From: an uncultured bacterium
GTDB lineage: Bacteria > Cyanobacteriota > Vampirovibrionia > Obscuribacterales > Obscuribacteraceae
Assembly: GCA_913063055.1 (NCBI GenBank)
Contig: CAJXZK010000007.1
Span: 1-42,423 of the forward strand
Length of the DNA stretch: 42,423 nucleotides
Direction: 5' to 3'
Below, piece by piece: positions 16,462-25,211 of this stretch. The notes beneath the pieces are model-generated. The model did not search any database, was not told the DNA's origin, and worked only from the letters and a program-made list of their open reading frames with translations. The translations under genes and the position numbers were made by a program. How positions within the stretch are numbered: position 1 is the first letter of the stretch; each line of letters starts with the position of its first letter.

Positions 16462-17706
16462 ATGAGCAACTTAGATGTAGAAAAAATTCGCCAAGATTTC
16501 CCCATTCTTGATCGCGTAATCGACGGCAAGCGACTAGTTTATTTAGACAACGCCGCCACCTCCCAAAAGCCTGTTCAAGTAATCAAAAGCATCTCTAATT
16601 ACTACGAGCAATACAATTCGAATGTGCATCGCGGCATTCACACCATGTCAGAAGAAGCGACCACCGCTTATGAAGGGGTGCGCGAAACTGTTGCTAACTT
16701 TATCGGCGCCAAAGAAACCTGCGAAGTAATTTTCACTCGCAATACAACAGAAGCTATTAACCTTGTGGCCTACAGCTGGGGCAGACAGAATGTCTTGCCT
16801 GGCGATGAAATTGTTTTGTCACCAATGGAGCATCACTCAAACCTGGTGCCTTGGCAGCAATTGGCTCAAGAACGCGAAGCGAAGCTAGTCTTTTTAGAGC
16901 TGACCGAAGACGGCCAAATCAATATGGAATCGGCCAAACAATTGATTGGCAGCAAAACTAGACTGGTTACCGTTACCCAAATGTCTAACGTATTGGGCAC
17001 AATCACACCAGTAAAAGAGCTGGCCAGACTAGCCCACCAGCACAATGCCATTATTCTTGTAGACGGCGCTCAAGGAGTGCCCCACCTCAAGACTTCTGTT
17101 GCTGAACTTGAATGTGATTTTTATGTCTTCTCCTTGCATAAGATGCTGGGGCCAACAGGTGTTGGCATTCTCTGGGGCAAGAAAGAAATTCTCAACGCCA
17201 TGCCACCATTTATGTTTGGCGGCGACATGATTAGCTCAGTTCACCGCGATAAGAGCCGCTGGAATGAGCTACCCTGGAAGTTTGAAGCCGGCACACCAAA
17301 CATCGCTGATGTTATTGCTAGTGGTGTCGCTATTGAGTATCTGCAAAATCTAGGAATGGATAATGTCAGAGAACACGAAGTGGAGATCACTGAGTATGCC
17401 CTTAAGCGCCTCGGTGAAATCAAAGGCATCACCATCTATGGCCCTAAAGACGCCAATCTTCGCGGCGGCGTTGTCGCCTTTAACGTTGAAGGAATTCACC
17501 CCCACGATCTCGGTCAAATTTTGAGCGACAGTGCTGTGGCAATCAGAGCGGGTCACCATTGCTGCCAGCCCCTGATGAAAGATTTGAAAGTGATGGGCAC
17601 AGCCCGCGCTAGTTTTTATATCTACAACACCCTTGAAGAAGTCGACCTGTTAATGGCCGCTCTCAAAGAAGCTGATAAGGTTATGGGACATGTCGCTTGC
17701 AGATGA
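16462..17706 (+). CDS. sufS: Group II cysteine desulfurase SufS
   Basis: A 414-residue PLP enzyme that takes sulfur from L-cysteine for Fe-S assembly. The PLP-binding lysine is Lys227 in SLHKMLGPTG. The active-site cysteine is Cys367 in RAGHHCCQP; a second Cys follows immediately where SufS usually has Ala. Other landmarks are YLDNAATSQKP, SNVHRGIHTMSEEAT, MEHHSNLVPW and MFGGDMI. It is 27 nt downstream of the Rieske gene, and its end overlaps sufU by 17 nt. The SufS+SufU pairing resembles the Firmicute system, in which SufU accepts the persulfide. Confidence 0.97.
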   Translation: MSNLDVEKIRQDFPILDRVIDGKRLVYLDNAATSQKPVQVIKSISNYYEQYNSNVHRGIHTMSEEATTAYEGVRETVANFIGAKETCEVIFTRNTTEAINLVAYSWGRQNVLPGDEIVLSPMEHHSNLVPWQQLAQEREAKLVFLELTEDGQINMESAKQLIGSKTRLVTVTQMSNVLGTITPVKELARLAHQHNAIILVDGAQGVPHLKTSVAELECDFYVFSLHKMLGPTGVGILWGKKEILNAMPPFMFGGDMISSVHRDKSRWNELPWKFEAGTPNIADVIASGVAIEYLQNLGMDNVREHEVEITEYALKRLGEIKGITIYGPKDANLRGGVVAFNVEGIHPHDLGQILSDSAVAIRAGHHCCQPLMKDLKVMGTARASFYIYNTLEEVDLLMAALKEADKVMGHVACR

Positions 17707-18142
17707 TCTATACCGGGAAACTATCCTGGATCACTACCACAACCCGCGCAATAACGGCAGCATAGACAATGCTAGTGCCACCGTGGAAGGTGTCAATCCA
17801 CTTTGTGGTGATGAGCTAACTCTCTATCTCAATGTTTCGCCAACTGGCTTAATCGAAGACGTTAAACTCATGGCCCATGGCTGCTCTATCAATACAGCTT
17901 CAGGCTCGATGATGTCTGAAGCAATACTTGGTCAATCGGTCGAGCGCGCCGAAGAAATTATCGAAAGCTTCAAAAATATGATGCTAACAAAGAGCGACGA
18001 AGTTGCCTTTGAAGACGAACTAGAAGAGCTAGAAGCTCTGCGGGGCGTGAAGAAATATCCTGTGCGTATCAAGTGTGCACTGCTACCCTGGAACACGCTT
18101 TTGGAAGGAATCCAGACTGCTAAATCTACCAAAAAGGAATAA
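17690..18142 (+). CDS. sufU: SufU-type sulfur acceptor/scaffold
   Basis: A 150-residue IscU-fold protein. Cys39 with Asp41, Cys65 and Cys129 are the metal ligands, and the Gly/Ser-rich AHGCSINTASGSMMSEA segment is typical. The insertion between the second and third cysteines (roughly residues 83-118) is the feature that separates SufU from IscU. SufU binds zinc and carries sulfur from SufS to the SufBCD scaffold. It starts at an ATG inside the last codons of sufS, which suggests coupled, near-stoichiometric synthesis. The C-terminus is a short Lys-rich tail. Confidence 0.94.
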   Translation: MSLADDLYRETILDHYHNPRNNGSIDNASATVEGVNPLCGDELTLYLNVSPTGLIEDVKLMAHGCSINTASGSMMSEAILGQSVERAEEIIESFKNMMLTKSDEVAFEDELEELEALRGVKKYPVRIKCALLPWNTLLEGIQTAKSTKKE

Positions 18143-18148
18143 GCCGTT

Positions 18149-18460
18149 ATGATGTCATCGTTGCAAGAAGATCTTGTTCTAGAAAATCTTCGCCAAATTG
18201 TCGACCCCGAGCTAGGCATCAACATTGTTGATCTCGGCCTCATTTACGAAGTCAAAGTAACCGGCAACGACGTCAACATCAAAATGACTCTGACGAGCCC
18301 AGGATGCCCTGTTGGCGCTGTCATTCAAGGTCAGTGCCATGCCGCGGCCAAGAAACTGCCCTGGGCCGAAAATGTCGATGTCAAACTGGTATGGATACCC
18401 CGTTGGGATCCAAAGACCATGGCAAGCGAAGAAGCCAAGATGGATCTCGGCATTCTCTAG
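18149..18460 (+). CDS. sufT: SufT/MIP18-family (DUF59) Fe-S maturation protein
   Basis: A 103-residue protein with the DUF59 signature: DPELGINIVDLGLIYEVKV, MTLTSPGCPVGAVI with a conserved Cys, and VKLVWIPRWDPKTMAS near the end. The family (SufT, PaaD, CIA2/MIP18) assists Fe-S insertion into target proteins. It is the last gene of the suf operon, 6 nt after sufU. Start is the ATG at 18149 or 18152; AAGGA lies upstream. A second DUF59 domain is fused to the Mrp protein at 21231, so this region carries two copies of the fold. Confidence 0.9.
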   Translation: MMSSLQEDLVLENLRQIVDPELGINIVDLGLIYEVKVTGNDVNIKMTLTSPGCPVGAVIQGQCHAAAKKLPWAENVDVKLVWIPRWDPKTMASEEAKMDLGIL

Positions 18461-18557
18461 CCCCAATTGGCAGCCCGATCAAAACAATTCGTCAATAAAT
18501 TTCAGCAATAAATTGCCCTCTAATGAAACTGCCTTGTCAGGACAGTAAACTTGAGGG

Positions 18558-19484
18558 ATGCCTAAACCTATCATTCACGATCACGATGGTCACGTTGACG
18601 ATCTGCTCAGCTGCATTTTGCTCTGGCTCAGCCCAGAAATCGATTTGCAGGCTGTTGGTATCACCAACGGTGACTGCTATGCCGCTCAAATTTTTGAAGC
18701 GACTCAAAAAATAGCTACCTACCTCGATATCGACGGGCCCGAAATAGCCCTAACCGAAGACGAAGTGCCGCATCCGTTTCCAGAAAACTGGCGCAGAGAA
18801 AGCTACATCATCAATGAGCTACCGCTTTTCCGTGACAACTATCTGAAGAAGCCATACCAGCATGGTCGGCCGCGCAATATTGAATCGGTATTTTTAGATT
18901 GCCTCTCTAATTCAAAAGTGCCTTTCACTGTGGTCACAACTGGCCCTCTTACAAACATTGCCAAACTCTTGACCAGTCAGCCCGAAGTCAAAGACAAGAT
19001 TCAAGAGTTCTTGATCATGGGCGGAGCCATCAACTGCAAAGGCAACGTCGAAGAAGAAGGCACTGACGGCACCGCTGAATGGAACGTCTATGCCGACCCG
19101 GTTGCCTTCAAGCAAGTGCTTGACAGCAAAATTCCAATCAAGCTCATTACTCTTGATCTCACCAATGACCTACCGGTTACCAAAGACTTTTTAGCCAAAC
19201 TCGAAGCCCAATCAGAAAACTCACGGGCCTCGGCCCTAGCCTTTAAGCTATGGAGCCTGGTCAAAGGTTTCGACTATTACTTCTGGGACACCATCACGGC
19301 CGCTGCTGCCATTGAGCCGGGCTTATTCACCTATAAAGAAGTGAAGATTGACGTCTCTACCTCAGGCAAGAGTATCGGCCGCACAGGCCCATCACTTTTC
19401 ACTGGGCGCAAAGTGCAAGTAGCCACACAAATAAACAAGCAAGCTTTCGAAGATTTGCTGCTCACCATTCTGGCAACGCGCTAG
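18558..19484 (+). CDS. Inosine-uridine-type nucleoside hydrolase
   Basis: A 308-residue enzyme that probably cleaves the N-glycosidic bond of ribonucleosides for nucleobase salvage. The calcium-binding N-terminal motif is HDHDGHVDD (Asp8, Asp10, Asp14, Asp15), in place of the commoner DTDPGIDD. VTTGPLTNIAKLL, IMGGAINCKGN and EWNVYADPVAFKQVL are strong family markers. There is no signal peptide. It follows sufT after 97 bp; I see no reason to link it functionally to SUF. The start ATG at 18558 has GAGGG immediately before it, unusually close. Substrate specificity cannot be assigned. Confidence 0.92.
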   Translation: MPKPIIHDHDGHVDDLLSCILLWLSPEIDLQAVGITNGDCYAAQIFEATQKIATYLDIDGPEIALTEDEVPHPFPENWRRESYIINELPLFRDNYLKKPYQHGRPRNIESVFLDCLSNSKVPFTVVTTGPLTNIAKLLTSQPEVKDKIQEFLIMGGAINCKGNVEEEGTDGTAEWNVYADPVAFKQVLDSKIPIKLITLDLTNDLPVTKDFLAKLEAQSENSRASALAFKLWSLVKGFDYYFWDTITAAAAIEPGLFTYKEVKIDVSTSGKSIGRTGPSLFTGRKVQVATQINKQAFEDLLLTILATR

Positions 19485-19621
19485 ATTCTGGCAAACTCCT
19501 GCAAATTAAGGCAAAGTTCAGGCCGGCCGTGGCCATAGGTTTGCCAAGGCGATTTTGGAGATACGAATACTATCCAAAACCCCTCTTGACTTCCTCTCGG
19601 GCTCAGACGTAAGTTAGCCCT

Positions 19622-21136
19622 ATGAGAAAACACACCCCAAACCAATCTCAAGACTTACCAGCCGACCCTCTGACCCAGTCCCACGCCCAGCCGCCCACCA
19701 TGCCGTCCAATACAGGCAAAGATGAGGCAGCGCCAGCGGTTCAGACGGTCGAAGGTGAGCCTCTCAAGAGCCCATCTTTGCTCAGCAAAATTGCTCGCTG
19801 GCAAAAAGGCTTCAAAGAAAAAGTCGTCGACAACCCCAAAATGAAATGGTACCGCCGCGCGCTCTTTGGCTGCACGCTGACTTGGGCCATCCTCCTGGCC
19901 TTCCAGAGCGTACCTTACTACAATGCCATTGCCGCTGGCGAAGAGGCTTTCAAACTTGGTCGCTACGAGAAAGCACGCAAAGAATTTGAAACATCCCTGG
20001 CTGTCTGCCAAACTTTTGGCCCCGACTGGCAAATCGACAAACGCACAGCCCGAGCCATGAACAACCTGGCCGAGCTTTACCGCATCCAAGGCCGTTACAG
20101 CGAAGCCCGCCCCTACTACGAAAAAGCAGCCGAAGCCGCCCGACTCAGCTTTGCCGCCAGCCGGCCCGAGCCCGCTGTAGCCCTCAACAATCTAGCCATG
20201 CTCGAGCGCGAACAAGGTCATTACCAGGAAGCTGAAAAAACTTACTTAAAGGCCCTAAATTTGTGGGAGACCCAAATTAAGCAGCCTGACTCGCCACAAC
20301 TAGCCAGCATCACCAATGGCTTAGCCAAACTGAGGCGTGATCAGGGTCGCTACAGCGAAGCTGAGACTCTTTATCTCAAAGCTCTAGCCATCACAGAGAA
20401 AAAACTCGGCCGCAGTGATGTCGGCAACGCCTATCTACTAGCCAATTTGGGCGGGCTTTATCGCGATCTTGGCCAAGTTAAAAAAGCAGAGAAATACTAT
20501 CAACGAGCTTTCTATCTTGACTTAAATGCCCTGGGCAACCAACATCCTGATACAGCAATGGACCTCAATAATCTCGCTGGTCTCTATCGCGAAGAAAATA
20601 AACTAGGCGAGGCCCGCACTCTCTACGAACGGGCTCTGGAGATTCGCTTAAAAGCTTTCGGTCCTGACCATCCACTAACAGCCAAAACACTGATGGGTAT
20701 TGGCGATTTAGAGCGGCGCTTACAAAACTATGACAAAGCACAAGTCTACATAGAACGAGCCCTAGCCATTCAAAAGCGCTCTCTGCCTGCCATTCATCCA
20801 GATCTAGCTATCACTCTAGATAATCAAGGCATCTGCTACCTGCAAATGGGACAAGCAGCCAAAGCCAAAGAATGCTTCGCCGCGGCCCTCAAAATGAGAC
20901 AAGCCTTGCTTAGTTCAGACCATCCCGATTGTTATGTCAGTGCCGCTAACCTGGCTGTTGCTAACGCCACCTTAGGTGTCGGCTCCCAAGAGCAAGTCAA
21001 TGACGCTCTTGAAAAGCTCACTGAAAGATTGGGGGAAAAGCACCCAATAACCAAGGCCGAGCGGGCTTTAGCAAGCAAAAATCAAGATCCGGCAGCCCCA
21101 GACTTAAGAGAAGTTAGTGCTAGCAAGCCTCAATAA
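19622..21136 (+). CDS. Membrane-anchored TPR (kinesin-light-chain-like) protein
   Basis: A 504-residue protein. Residues 1-75 are polar and cytoplasmic in appearance, followed by one membrane helix near 82-100 (LFGCTLTWAILLAFQSV). From about 105 to 470 come roughly eight TPR units of 42 residues, with repeating NNLAxLYRxxGRYxEAxxxY cores of the TPR_10/TPR_12 (kinesin-light-chain) type. It is probably anchored with the repeats outside the cytoplasm and acts as a protein-protein scaffold; the partner is unknown. It stands alone between the nucleoside hydrolase and mrp. Such proteins recur in this window (32600, and the tail of 3385-5937). Confidence 0.85.
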   Translation: MRKHTPNQSQDLPADPLTQSHAQPPTMPSNTGKDEAAPAVQTVEGEPLKSPSLLSKIARWQKGFKEKVVDNPKMKWYRRALFGCTLTWAILLAFQSVPYYNAIAAGEEAFKLGRYEKARKEFETSLAVCQTFGPDWQIDKRTARAMNNLAELYRIQGRYSEARPYYEKAAEAARLSFAASRPEPAVALNNLAMLEREQGHYQEAEKTYLKALNLWETQIKQPDSPQLASITNGLAKLRRDQGRYSEAETLYLKALAITEKKLGRSDVGNAYLLANLGGLYRDLGQVKKAEKYYQRAFYLDLNALGNQHPDTAMDLNNLAGLYREENKLGEARTLYERALEIRLKAFGPDHPLTAKTLMGIGDLERRLQNYDKAQVYIERALAIQKRSLPAIHPDLAITLDNQGICYLQMGQAAKAKECFAAALKMRQALLSSDHPDCYVSAANLAVANATLGVGSQEQVNDALEKLTERLGEKHPITKAERALASKNQDPAAPDLREVSASKPQ

Positions 21137-21230
21137 TTTATTAGTTTACGGCCGCTCTTGAGCTAGAGCCGTTACTATGTGATTGGCAATCTATTTGATT
21201 AGCCCGTCACTACCCTAAACAGGTCACTCA

Positions 21231-22319
21231 ATGCTTGGCGCCAATGAAAATAAGCTCAACGAAGAGCAAATAAGAAAAGCCCTCAGTACGGTCATGGATC
21301 CTGACCTGAACATCGATGTAGTCACTCTCGGAATGATCTCCGACATCAAGATTACGGGCTCAAAAGTGTTTTTCAAACTAACGCTGACAACACCAGCCTG
21401 CCCAGTTAAGGAGCGCCTCGAAGGCGAATGCCAAGACGCTGTCAAAGCCTTAGAAGGTGTTGAAGAAGTCGAAATGGAATCAGCAGCCCAAGTGGCTGGA
21501 CAACGCCGCAATGGCAAAGAACCAGTGAACGGCATCAAACAAATTATTGCCGTCACCTCAGGTAAAGGCGGCGTAGGTAAATCAACTGTATCTTGCAACC
21601 TGGCTGTGGCACTAGCTAAACTCGGCGCCAAAGTCGGTTTACTCGACGCTGATATTACTGGTCCAAATATTCCTTTGATGATGGGAGTTGATGCCTATCA
21701 GCCCACCGCCAAAGACAACCGCATTGTGCCAGCCGAAAATCATGGCGTTAAATGCATTTCAATGGCTTTCTTTGTCTCCCAAGACACACCACTAATCTGG
21801 CGCGGACCAATGCTAGACAAAGCTATCAAACAATTTTTGCGCGACGTTGAATGGGGCGAACTCGATTATCTTATCGTTGATATGCCACCAGGCACAGGCG
21901 ACGCCCAGCTGACCATGGTGCAAGCCACTCAGCTTTCCGGCGGCGTCATCGTCACCACCCCACAAGATGTTGCCTTGCTCGATGGCCGCAAAGGCCTAGC
22001 AATGTTTTCACAAATGGAAGTGCCAATCCTCGGCTTCGTCGAGAATATGAGCTACTTCCAGCCTAAGGGTTCAAGCGAACAGTACGAAATCTTTGGTCGT
22101 GGCGGCGGTAAGCGCTTAGCCGAAGAGCACCAGGTACCGTTCTTGGGTGAAATACCACTCGACCCAGAAGTGCGCATTGGCGGCGACCAAGGGGTGCCAA
22201 TTGTAGCTGGCGACCCAGACTGCGCTGTATCAAAGGCCTTTATTGAAATTGCCAAACAAGTAGCGGCTCAGGTCAGCATTCAATCGAGAGCTGAAGTTGC
22301 CACTGCTGCTGCAGTTTAG
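21231..22319 (+). CDS. mrp: Mrp/NBP35-family Fe-S carrier ATPase with N-terminal DUF59 domain
   Basis: A 362-residue P-loop protein thought to carry and deliver Fe-S clusters. Residues 10-90 are a DUF59/SufT-like domain (VMDPDLNIDVVTLGMISDIK). The ATPase follows, with the deviant Walker A TSGKGGVGKST, GLLDADITGPNIP and IVDMPPGTGDAQLT. The CxxC found in E. coli-type Mrp after ENMSYF is replaced by QPKGSSEQYEIFG, as in cyanobacterial Mrp. The ribosome site AGGT is 6 nt upstream of the ATG at 21231. It lies 2.8 kb after the suf operon, on the same strand but not adjacent. Identity is confident; the cluster-binding residues are unclear. Confidence 0.94.
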   Translation: MLGANENKLNEEQIRKALSTVMDPDLNIDVVTLGMISDIKITGSKVFFKLTLTTPACPVKERLEGECQDAVKALEGVEEVEMESAAQVAGQRRNGKEPVNGIKQIIAVTSGKGGVGKSTVSCNLAVALAKLGAKVGLLDADITGPNIPLMMGVDAYQPTAKDNRIVPAENHGVKCISMAFFVSQDTPLIWRGPMLDKAIKQFLRDVEWGELDYLIVDMPPGTGDAQLTMVQATQLSGGVIVTTPQDVALLDGRKGLAMFSQMEVPILGFVENMSYFQPKGSSEQYEIFGRGGGKRLAEEHQVPFLGEIPLDPEVRIGGDQGVPIVAGDPDCAVSKAFIEIAKQVAAQVSIQSRAEVATAAAV

Positions 22320-22415
22320 GTTAGGTCAGCAGTTTAGTTAGAGCCGGCAGTTTAACTAGAAGCTATATATAAATAGGTAATAGTAAAAACTAGCAGCTGA
22401 CAAAGTAAGAAAATT

Positions 22416-22449
22416 AAAGCCCTCTCTTAGAAATCTAAGCGGGGGCTTT
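22416..22449. terminator. Terminator-like hairpin downstream of mrp
   Basis: AAAGCCC (22416-22422) pairs with GGGCTTT (22443-22449). Inside, CTTAG and CTAAG pair around an AAAT loop. There is no clear T-run on the plus strand, so termination may be weak. It lies about 100 nt after the mrp stop. Confidence 0.5.
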
Positions 22450-22549
22450 ACTACATGGTGATTCGGGCTATTATGTTGGCATCAGCAGAGATTTTCATCC
22501 AAAATTTCGCTGCTATGGCAGAACACTACAACGACTCCATATACGGTGC

Positions 22550-24256
22550 ATGCTAAAAAGTATACAGATTAGAGATTTCGCCCTGATTGAAAAAACTCAG
22601 GTCGACTGGACAGCCGGATTAAATGTTCTCACCGGTGAGACTGGAGCAGGAAAATCCATTTTGATGGATGCTCTCAACGCTGTCTTAGGCGGCAAAGTAC
22701 CATCCTCAATCATCCGTCCCGGTGCCGACAAAGCCAATCTCGAAGCAGTCTTTGTACCCAGCTCTCAGGTGACTGCCTGGCTGAAAAAAGAAGAGCTAAT
22801 TGACGAAGAAACAGCCGAGCAAGCAGAACTTACAGTCGCTCGCGAAATTGGCAAAAGCGGTTCTAAAATTCGCATCAACGGCACCCTGGTAAATCATAAT
22901 TTGCTAGGTGAGTTGCGCACCATGCTCATTACAGTGCACGCCCAGCACGAAGCACGCACACTGATGTCTTCGCAGTCACAGCTAGAACTTTTAGACGGCT
23001 TAGGCAGCGACAGTCACACTAAAATTTTAGAGAAAGTACGCACCCTTTACGCTCGCAAAAAACAATTGCAAGACGAGCTAGATTCGCTCACCATGTCAGA
23101 AGATGAGCGCCTGCGCAAACTTGATTTTTCCAAATTTCAATTAAATGAACTAGAACAAGCAGAACTGAGCGATCCAGCCGAAGACGAAGAACTGGCTCGG
23201 CAGGTCAGCGTTTTGAGCAATGCTATTGAACTAAAACAACAAGCTGAAGCAGCCCAAGATGCGCTTACCGGCTCCGATTCAGATAGTTCGGTCTGTGCCG
23301 TCGACCTGATTCAAAAAGCCATGTCTGAAGTAGAAAAAGCTCTGCGCTTTGACTCTAGCCTAGACTCTATCCACGAAGCCCTGAGCGGCGGCCTGGCTAG
23401 CCTAGAAGAAGCCTCTACAGCCTTGCGTCGCTACGCTGACAAGCTCGATACCGATCCCGATACCCTAATCGATTTAGAAAACCGCCTCAATTTGCTAGCC
23501 ACGATCAAGCGCAAATACGGGCCGCATTTAAGCGACGCCATTGCCAAACAAGAAGAGCTGAGCCATGAACTAGAAAAACTAGAAAACGGCTTGAAAGAAA
23601 CCGAAGGCTTGGCCAAAGAAATAGCGGACGTTGCCAGTGAGCTACAAAACAAAGCCGCCGATCTATCTAAAGGAAGGCTAAAGCTAGCCAAGACCTTGTC
23701 AGCTGCCGTAGAAAAAGAATTAGTAGATTTGGGCATGGAAAAATGCCGCTTCGAAATTGCCTTTAGCCAACTGGCCGAAGCCGGCCCTAACGGCATCGAC
23801 AAAATTGACTTCTTAATAGCCCCCAACCCGGGCCAACCAGCCATGCCCCTGGGCAAAATTGCCTCCGGTGGCGAACTATCTCGCATCATGCTGGCCATTA
23901 AGACCATCTTTGCCGCCGCTGACCAGGTGGCCACTGTCATATTTGATGAAATAGATACCGGCCTCTCCGGCCGCGTGCTCAATGCCGTGCGCGACAAACT
24001 CTCAAAACTATCCCGCTCACAGCAGATACTTTGCATCACCCACCAGCCAATTGTTGCTTCAGTGGCTGACAACTACCTAGAAGTAAAGAAAGAACATTTA
24101 GCTGATCGCACGATTGTTACAGTCAACATTCTTGATGATGAAATGAGACTTAGATCTCTTGCCGCCATGGCCAGCGGAAACGCCAATGAAGAGGCCTCGC
24201 TTAGCTTTGCCCGCTCTCTCATAGATCAAGCTGCGGCGGTTCGCGCCCTACCCTAA
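22550..24256 (+). CDS. recN: DNA repair ATPase RecN
   Basis: A 568-residue SMC-like protein for double-strand-break repair. The N-terminal half-ATPase has IRDFALIEKTQVDW and Walker A GETGAGKS. A long coiled-coil region spans about 155-380. The C-terminal half-ATPase has the ABC signature ASGGELSRIMLAIK, Walker B VIFDEIDTGLSG and LCITHQPIVAS. Length and order match the family. The ATG at 22550 has GGTG upstream. It is transcribed in the same direction as mrp but is separated from it by 230 bp and a hairpin. Confidence 0.96.
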   Translation: MLKSIQIRDFALIEKTQVDWTAGLNVLTGETGAGKSILMDALNAVLGGKVPSSIIRPGADKANLEAVFVPSSQVTAWLKKEELIDEETAEQAELTVAREIGKSGSKIRINGTLVNHNLLGELRTMLITVHAQHEARTLMSSQSQLELLDGLGSDSHTKILEKVRTLYARKKQLQDELDSLTMSEDERLRKLDFSKFQLNELEQAELSDPAEDEELARQVSVLSNAIELKQQAEAAQDALTGSDSDSSVCAVDLIQKAMSEVEKALRFDSSLDSIHEALSGGLASLEEASTALRRYADKLDTDPDTLIDLENRLNLLATIKRKYGPHLSDAIAKQEELSHELEKLENGLKETEGLAKEIADVASELQNKAADLSKGRLKLAKTLSAAVEKELVDLGMEKCRFEIAFSQLAEAGPNGIDKIDFLIAPNPGQPAMPLGKIASGGELSRIMLAIKTIFAAADQVATVIFDEIDTGLSGRVLNAVRDKLSKLSRSQQILCITHQPIVASVADNYLEVKKEHLADRTIVTVNILDDEMRLRSLAAMASGNANEEASLSFARSLIDQAAAVRALP

Positions 24257-24299
24257 TATCAATTGTGCTTTATATTTAGGCATACAAGCACAATGTTGA

Positions 24300-24329
24300 T
24301 TGACATAAAGCCATCAACTTCAATAGAAT
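24300..24329 (+). promoter_or_regulatory. Sigma-70-like promoter for tRNA-Gln
   Basis: TTGACA at 24300-24305 and TAGAAT at 24324-24329, with an 18-nt spacer, lie about 43 nt before the tRNA. The -35 matches consensus fully and the -10 matches 5 of 6 positions. The same transcript may extend into the bL25 gene. Confidence 0.6.
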
Positions 24330-24371
24330 CAACCGTTGCTGTCCGGCTTTTCCAGCCTGCACAGTTTAAAT

Positions 24372-24443
24372 TGGGGCGTCGCCAAGTGGTAAGGCATCTG
24401 GTTTTGGTCCAGACATTCCGAGGTTCGAATCCTTGCGCCCCAG
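24372..24443 (+). tRNA. tRNA-Gln (anticodon UUG)
   Basis: A 72-nt cloverleaf. The acceptor arms TGGGGCG (24372-24378) and CGCCCCA (24436-24442) pair, with discriminator G at 24443. The D arm is GCCAAGTGGTAAGGC, the anticodon stem TCTGG/CCAGA encloses the loop TTTTGGT, and the T arm contains GGTTCGAATCC. The anticodon at 24404-24406 is TTG, which reads CAA/CAG. The 3' CCA is not encoded. Confidence 0.97.
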
Positions 24444-24511
24444 TTTCATCTTTTCATCCAGAAAAGTTCTACGAAATCATCCAAAGTTTTACCTAAGGAA
24501 TTGAGCGGGTT

Positions 24512-25099
24512 ATGGAGAAAATCAAACTAGGCGTCGCCAAACGCGAAGCCAAAACCCCGAAACAATTGAGACGTGAAGGCAATGTGCCTGCGACTCTTTA
24601 TGGTCGTGGTATTCCCTCTGAGAGCTTGCAAATCAATGCTCGTGAGTTTGGTCGCCTTCCAGCTGCCGCTTACTCGCACATGATTGAGCTTGAATCTCCA
24701 GAAGGAAATGTCAACGCTATCATTAGACAAGTAGCGAGACGTTCAACTCAAGATTTCGTCTATAACATTGAACTCTACAAAGTAGACCTTCAACGCAAAG
24801 TTTCAGTGACCGTTCCAATCAAATTTGTTGGCGCTTCCATGGCTGTTAAAGCCGGTGCCAAGCTCGAAGAGAACTATCAAGAAGCCAACATTGAATGCCT
24901 ACCTGCTGAAATTCCAGATTACATTGAAGTAGACCTCACAGCTCTAGATGTAGTTGAAGCAGCCATTCACTTCGGCCAAGTACAAGTGCCCGCTGGAATC
25001 ACTATTCTCAACCCACACGACGAGATTGTGGTCAAAGTTGTCGCTCCTAAGGTTGTTGCCCCAACTGCTAAAGAAGCAGCTGCCGCAGCCGCTAAATAG
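24512..25099 (+). CDS. rplY: Ribosomal protein bL25 (Ctc form)
   Basis: A 195-residue 5S-rRNA-binding large-subunit protein of the long TL5/CTC type. Residues 1-90 are the L25 domain (REAKTPKQLRREGNVPATLY and GRGI), and 95-185 are the beta-rich CTC domain (VPIKFVGASMAVKAGAKLEE, PDYIEVDLTALDVVEAAIHF). The last 15 residues are Ala/Lys-rich. It starts at an ATG at 24512 with AAGGA about 12 nt upstream, 68 nt after the tRNA. A strong rho-independent terminator follows. Confidence 0.94.
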   Translation: MEKIKLGVAKREAKTPKQLRREGNVPATLYGRGIPSESLQINAREFGRLPAAAYSHMIELESPEGNVNAIIRQVARRSTQDFVYNIELYKVDLQRKVSVTVPIKFVGASMAVKAGAKLEENYQEANIECLPAEIPDYIEVDLTALDVVEAAIHFGQVQVPAGITILNPHDEIVVKVVAPKVVAPTAKEAAAAAAK

Positions 25100-25118
25100 A
25101 GCGCTGACTGAAAAAATT

Positions 25119-25150
25119 AAAAGCGTCGGCTCTAGGGTCGGCGCTTTTTT
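25119..25150 (+). terminator. Rho-independent terminator after bL25
   Basis: The 12-bp stem AAAAGCGTCGGC / GTCGGCGCTTTT (two G-U pairs) has a 6-nt loop (TCTAGG) and ends in a run of six T at 25145-25150. It lies 20 nt after the bL25 stop. Confidence 0.9.
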
Positions 25151-25211
25151 GTGTCTAGTTTTGTCTGATTCTTGAGCAAAATATTTAGCGACGCAAAATT
25201 AAACAGTCAAT

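Noticed and set aside
21148-21172. Hairpin ACG...GCTCT-TGAGCT-AGAGC-CGT after the TPR gene, possible terminator
   Set aside because: The stem is short with a bulge and there is no T-run; not convincing as a terminator.
23431-24072. 213-residue open frame on the minus strand
   Set aside because: It lies wholly inside recN on the opposite strand, is Ser/Leu-rich and has no motif; it is a shadow of the recN codon pattern.
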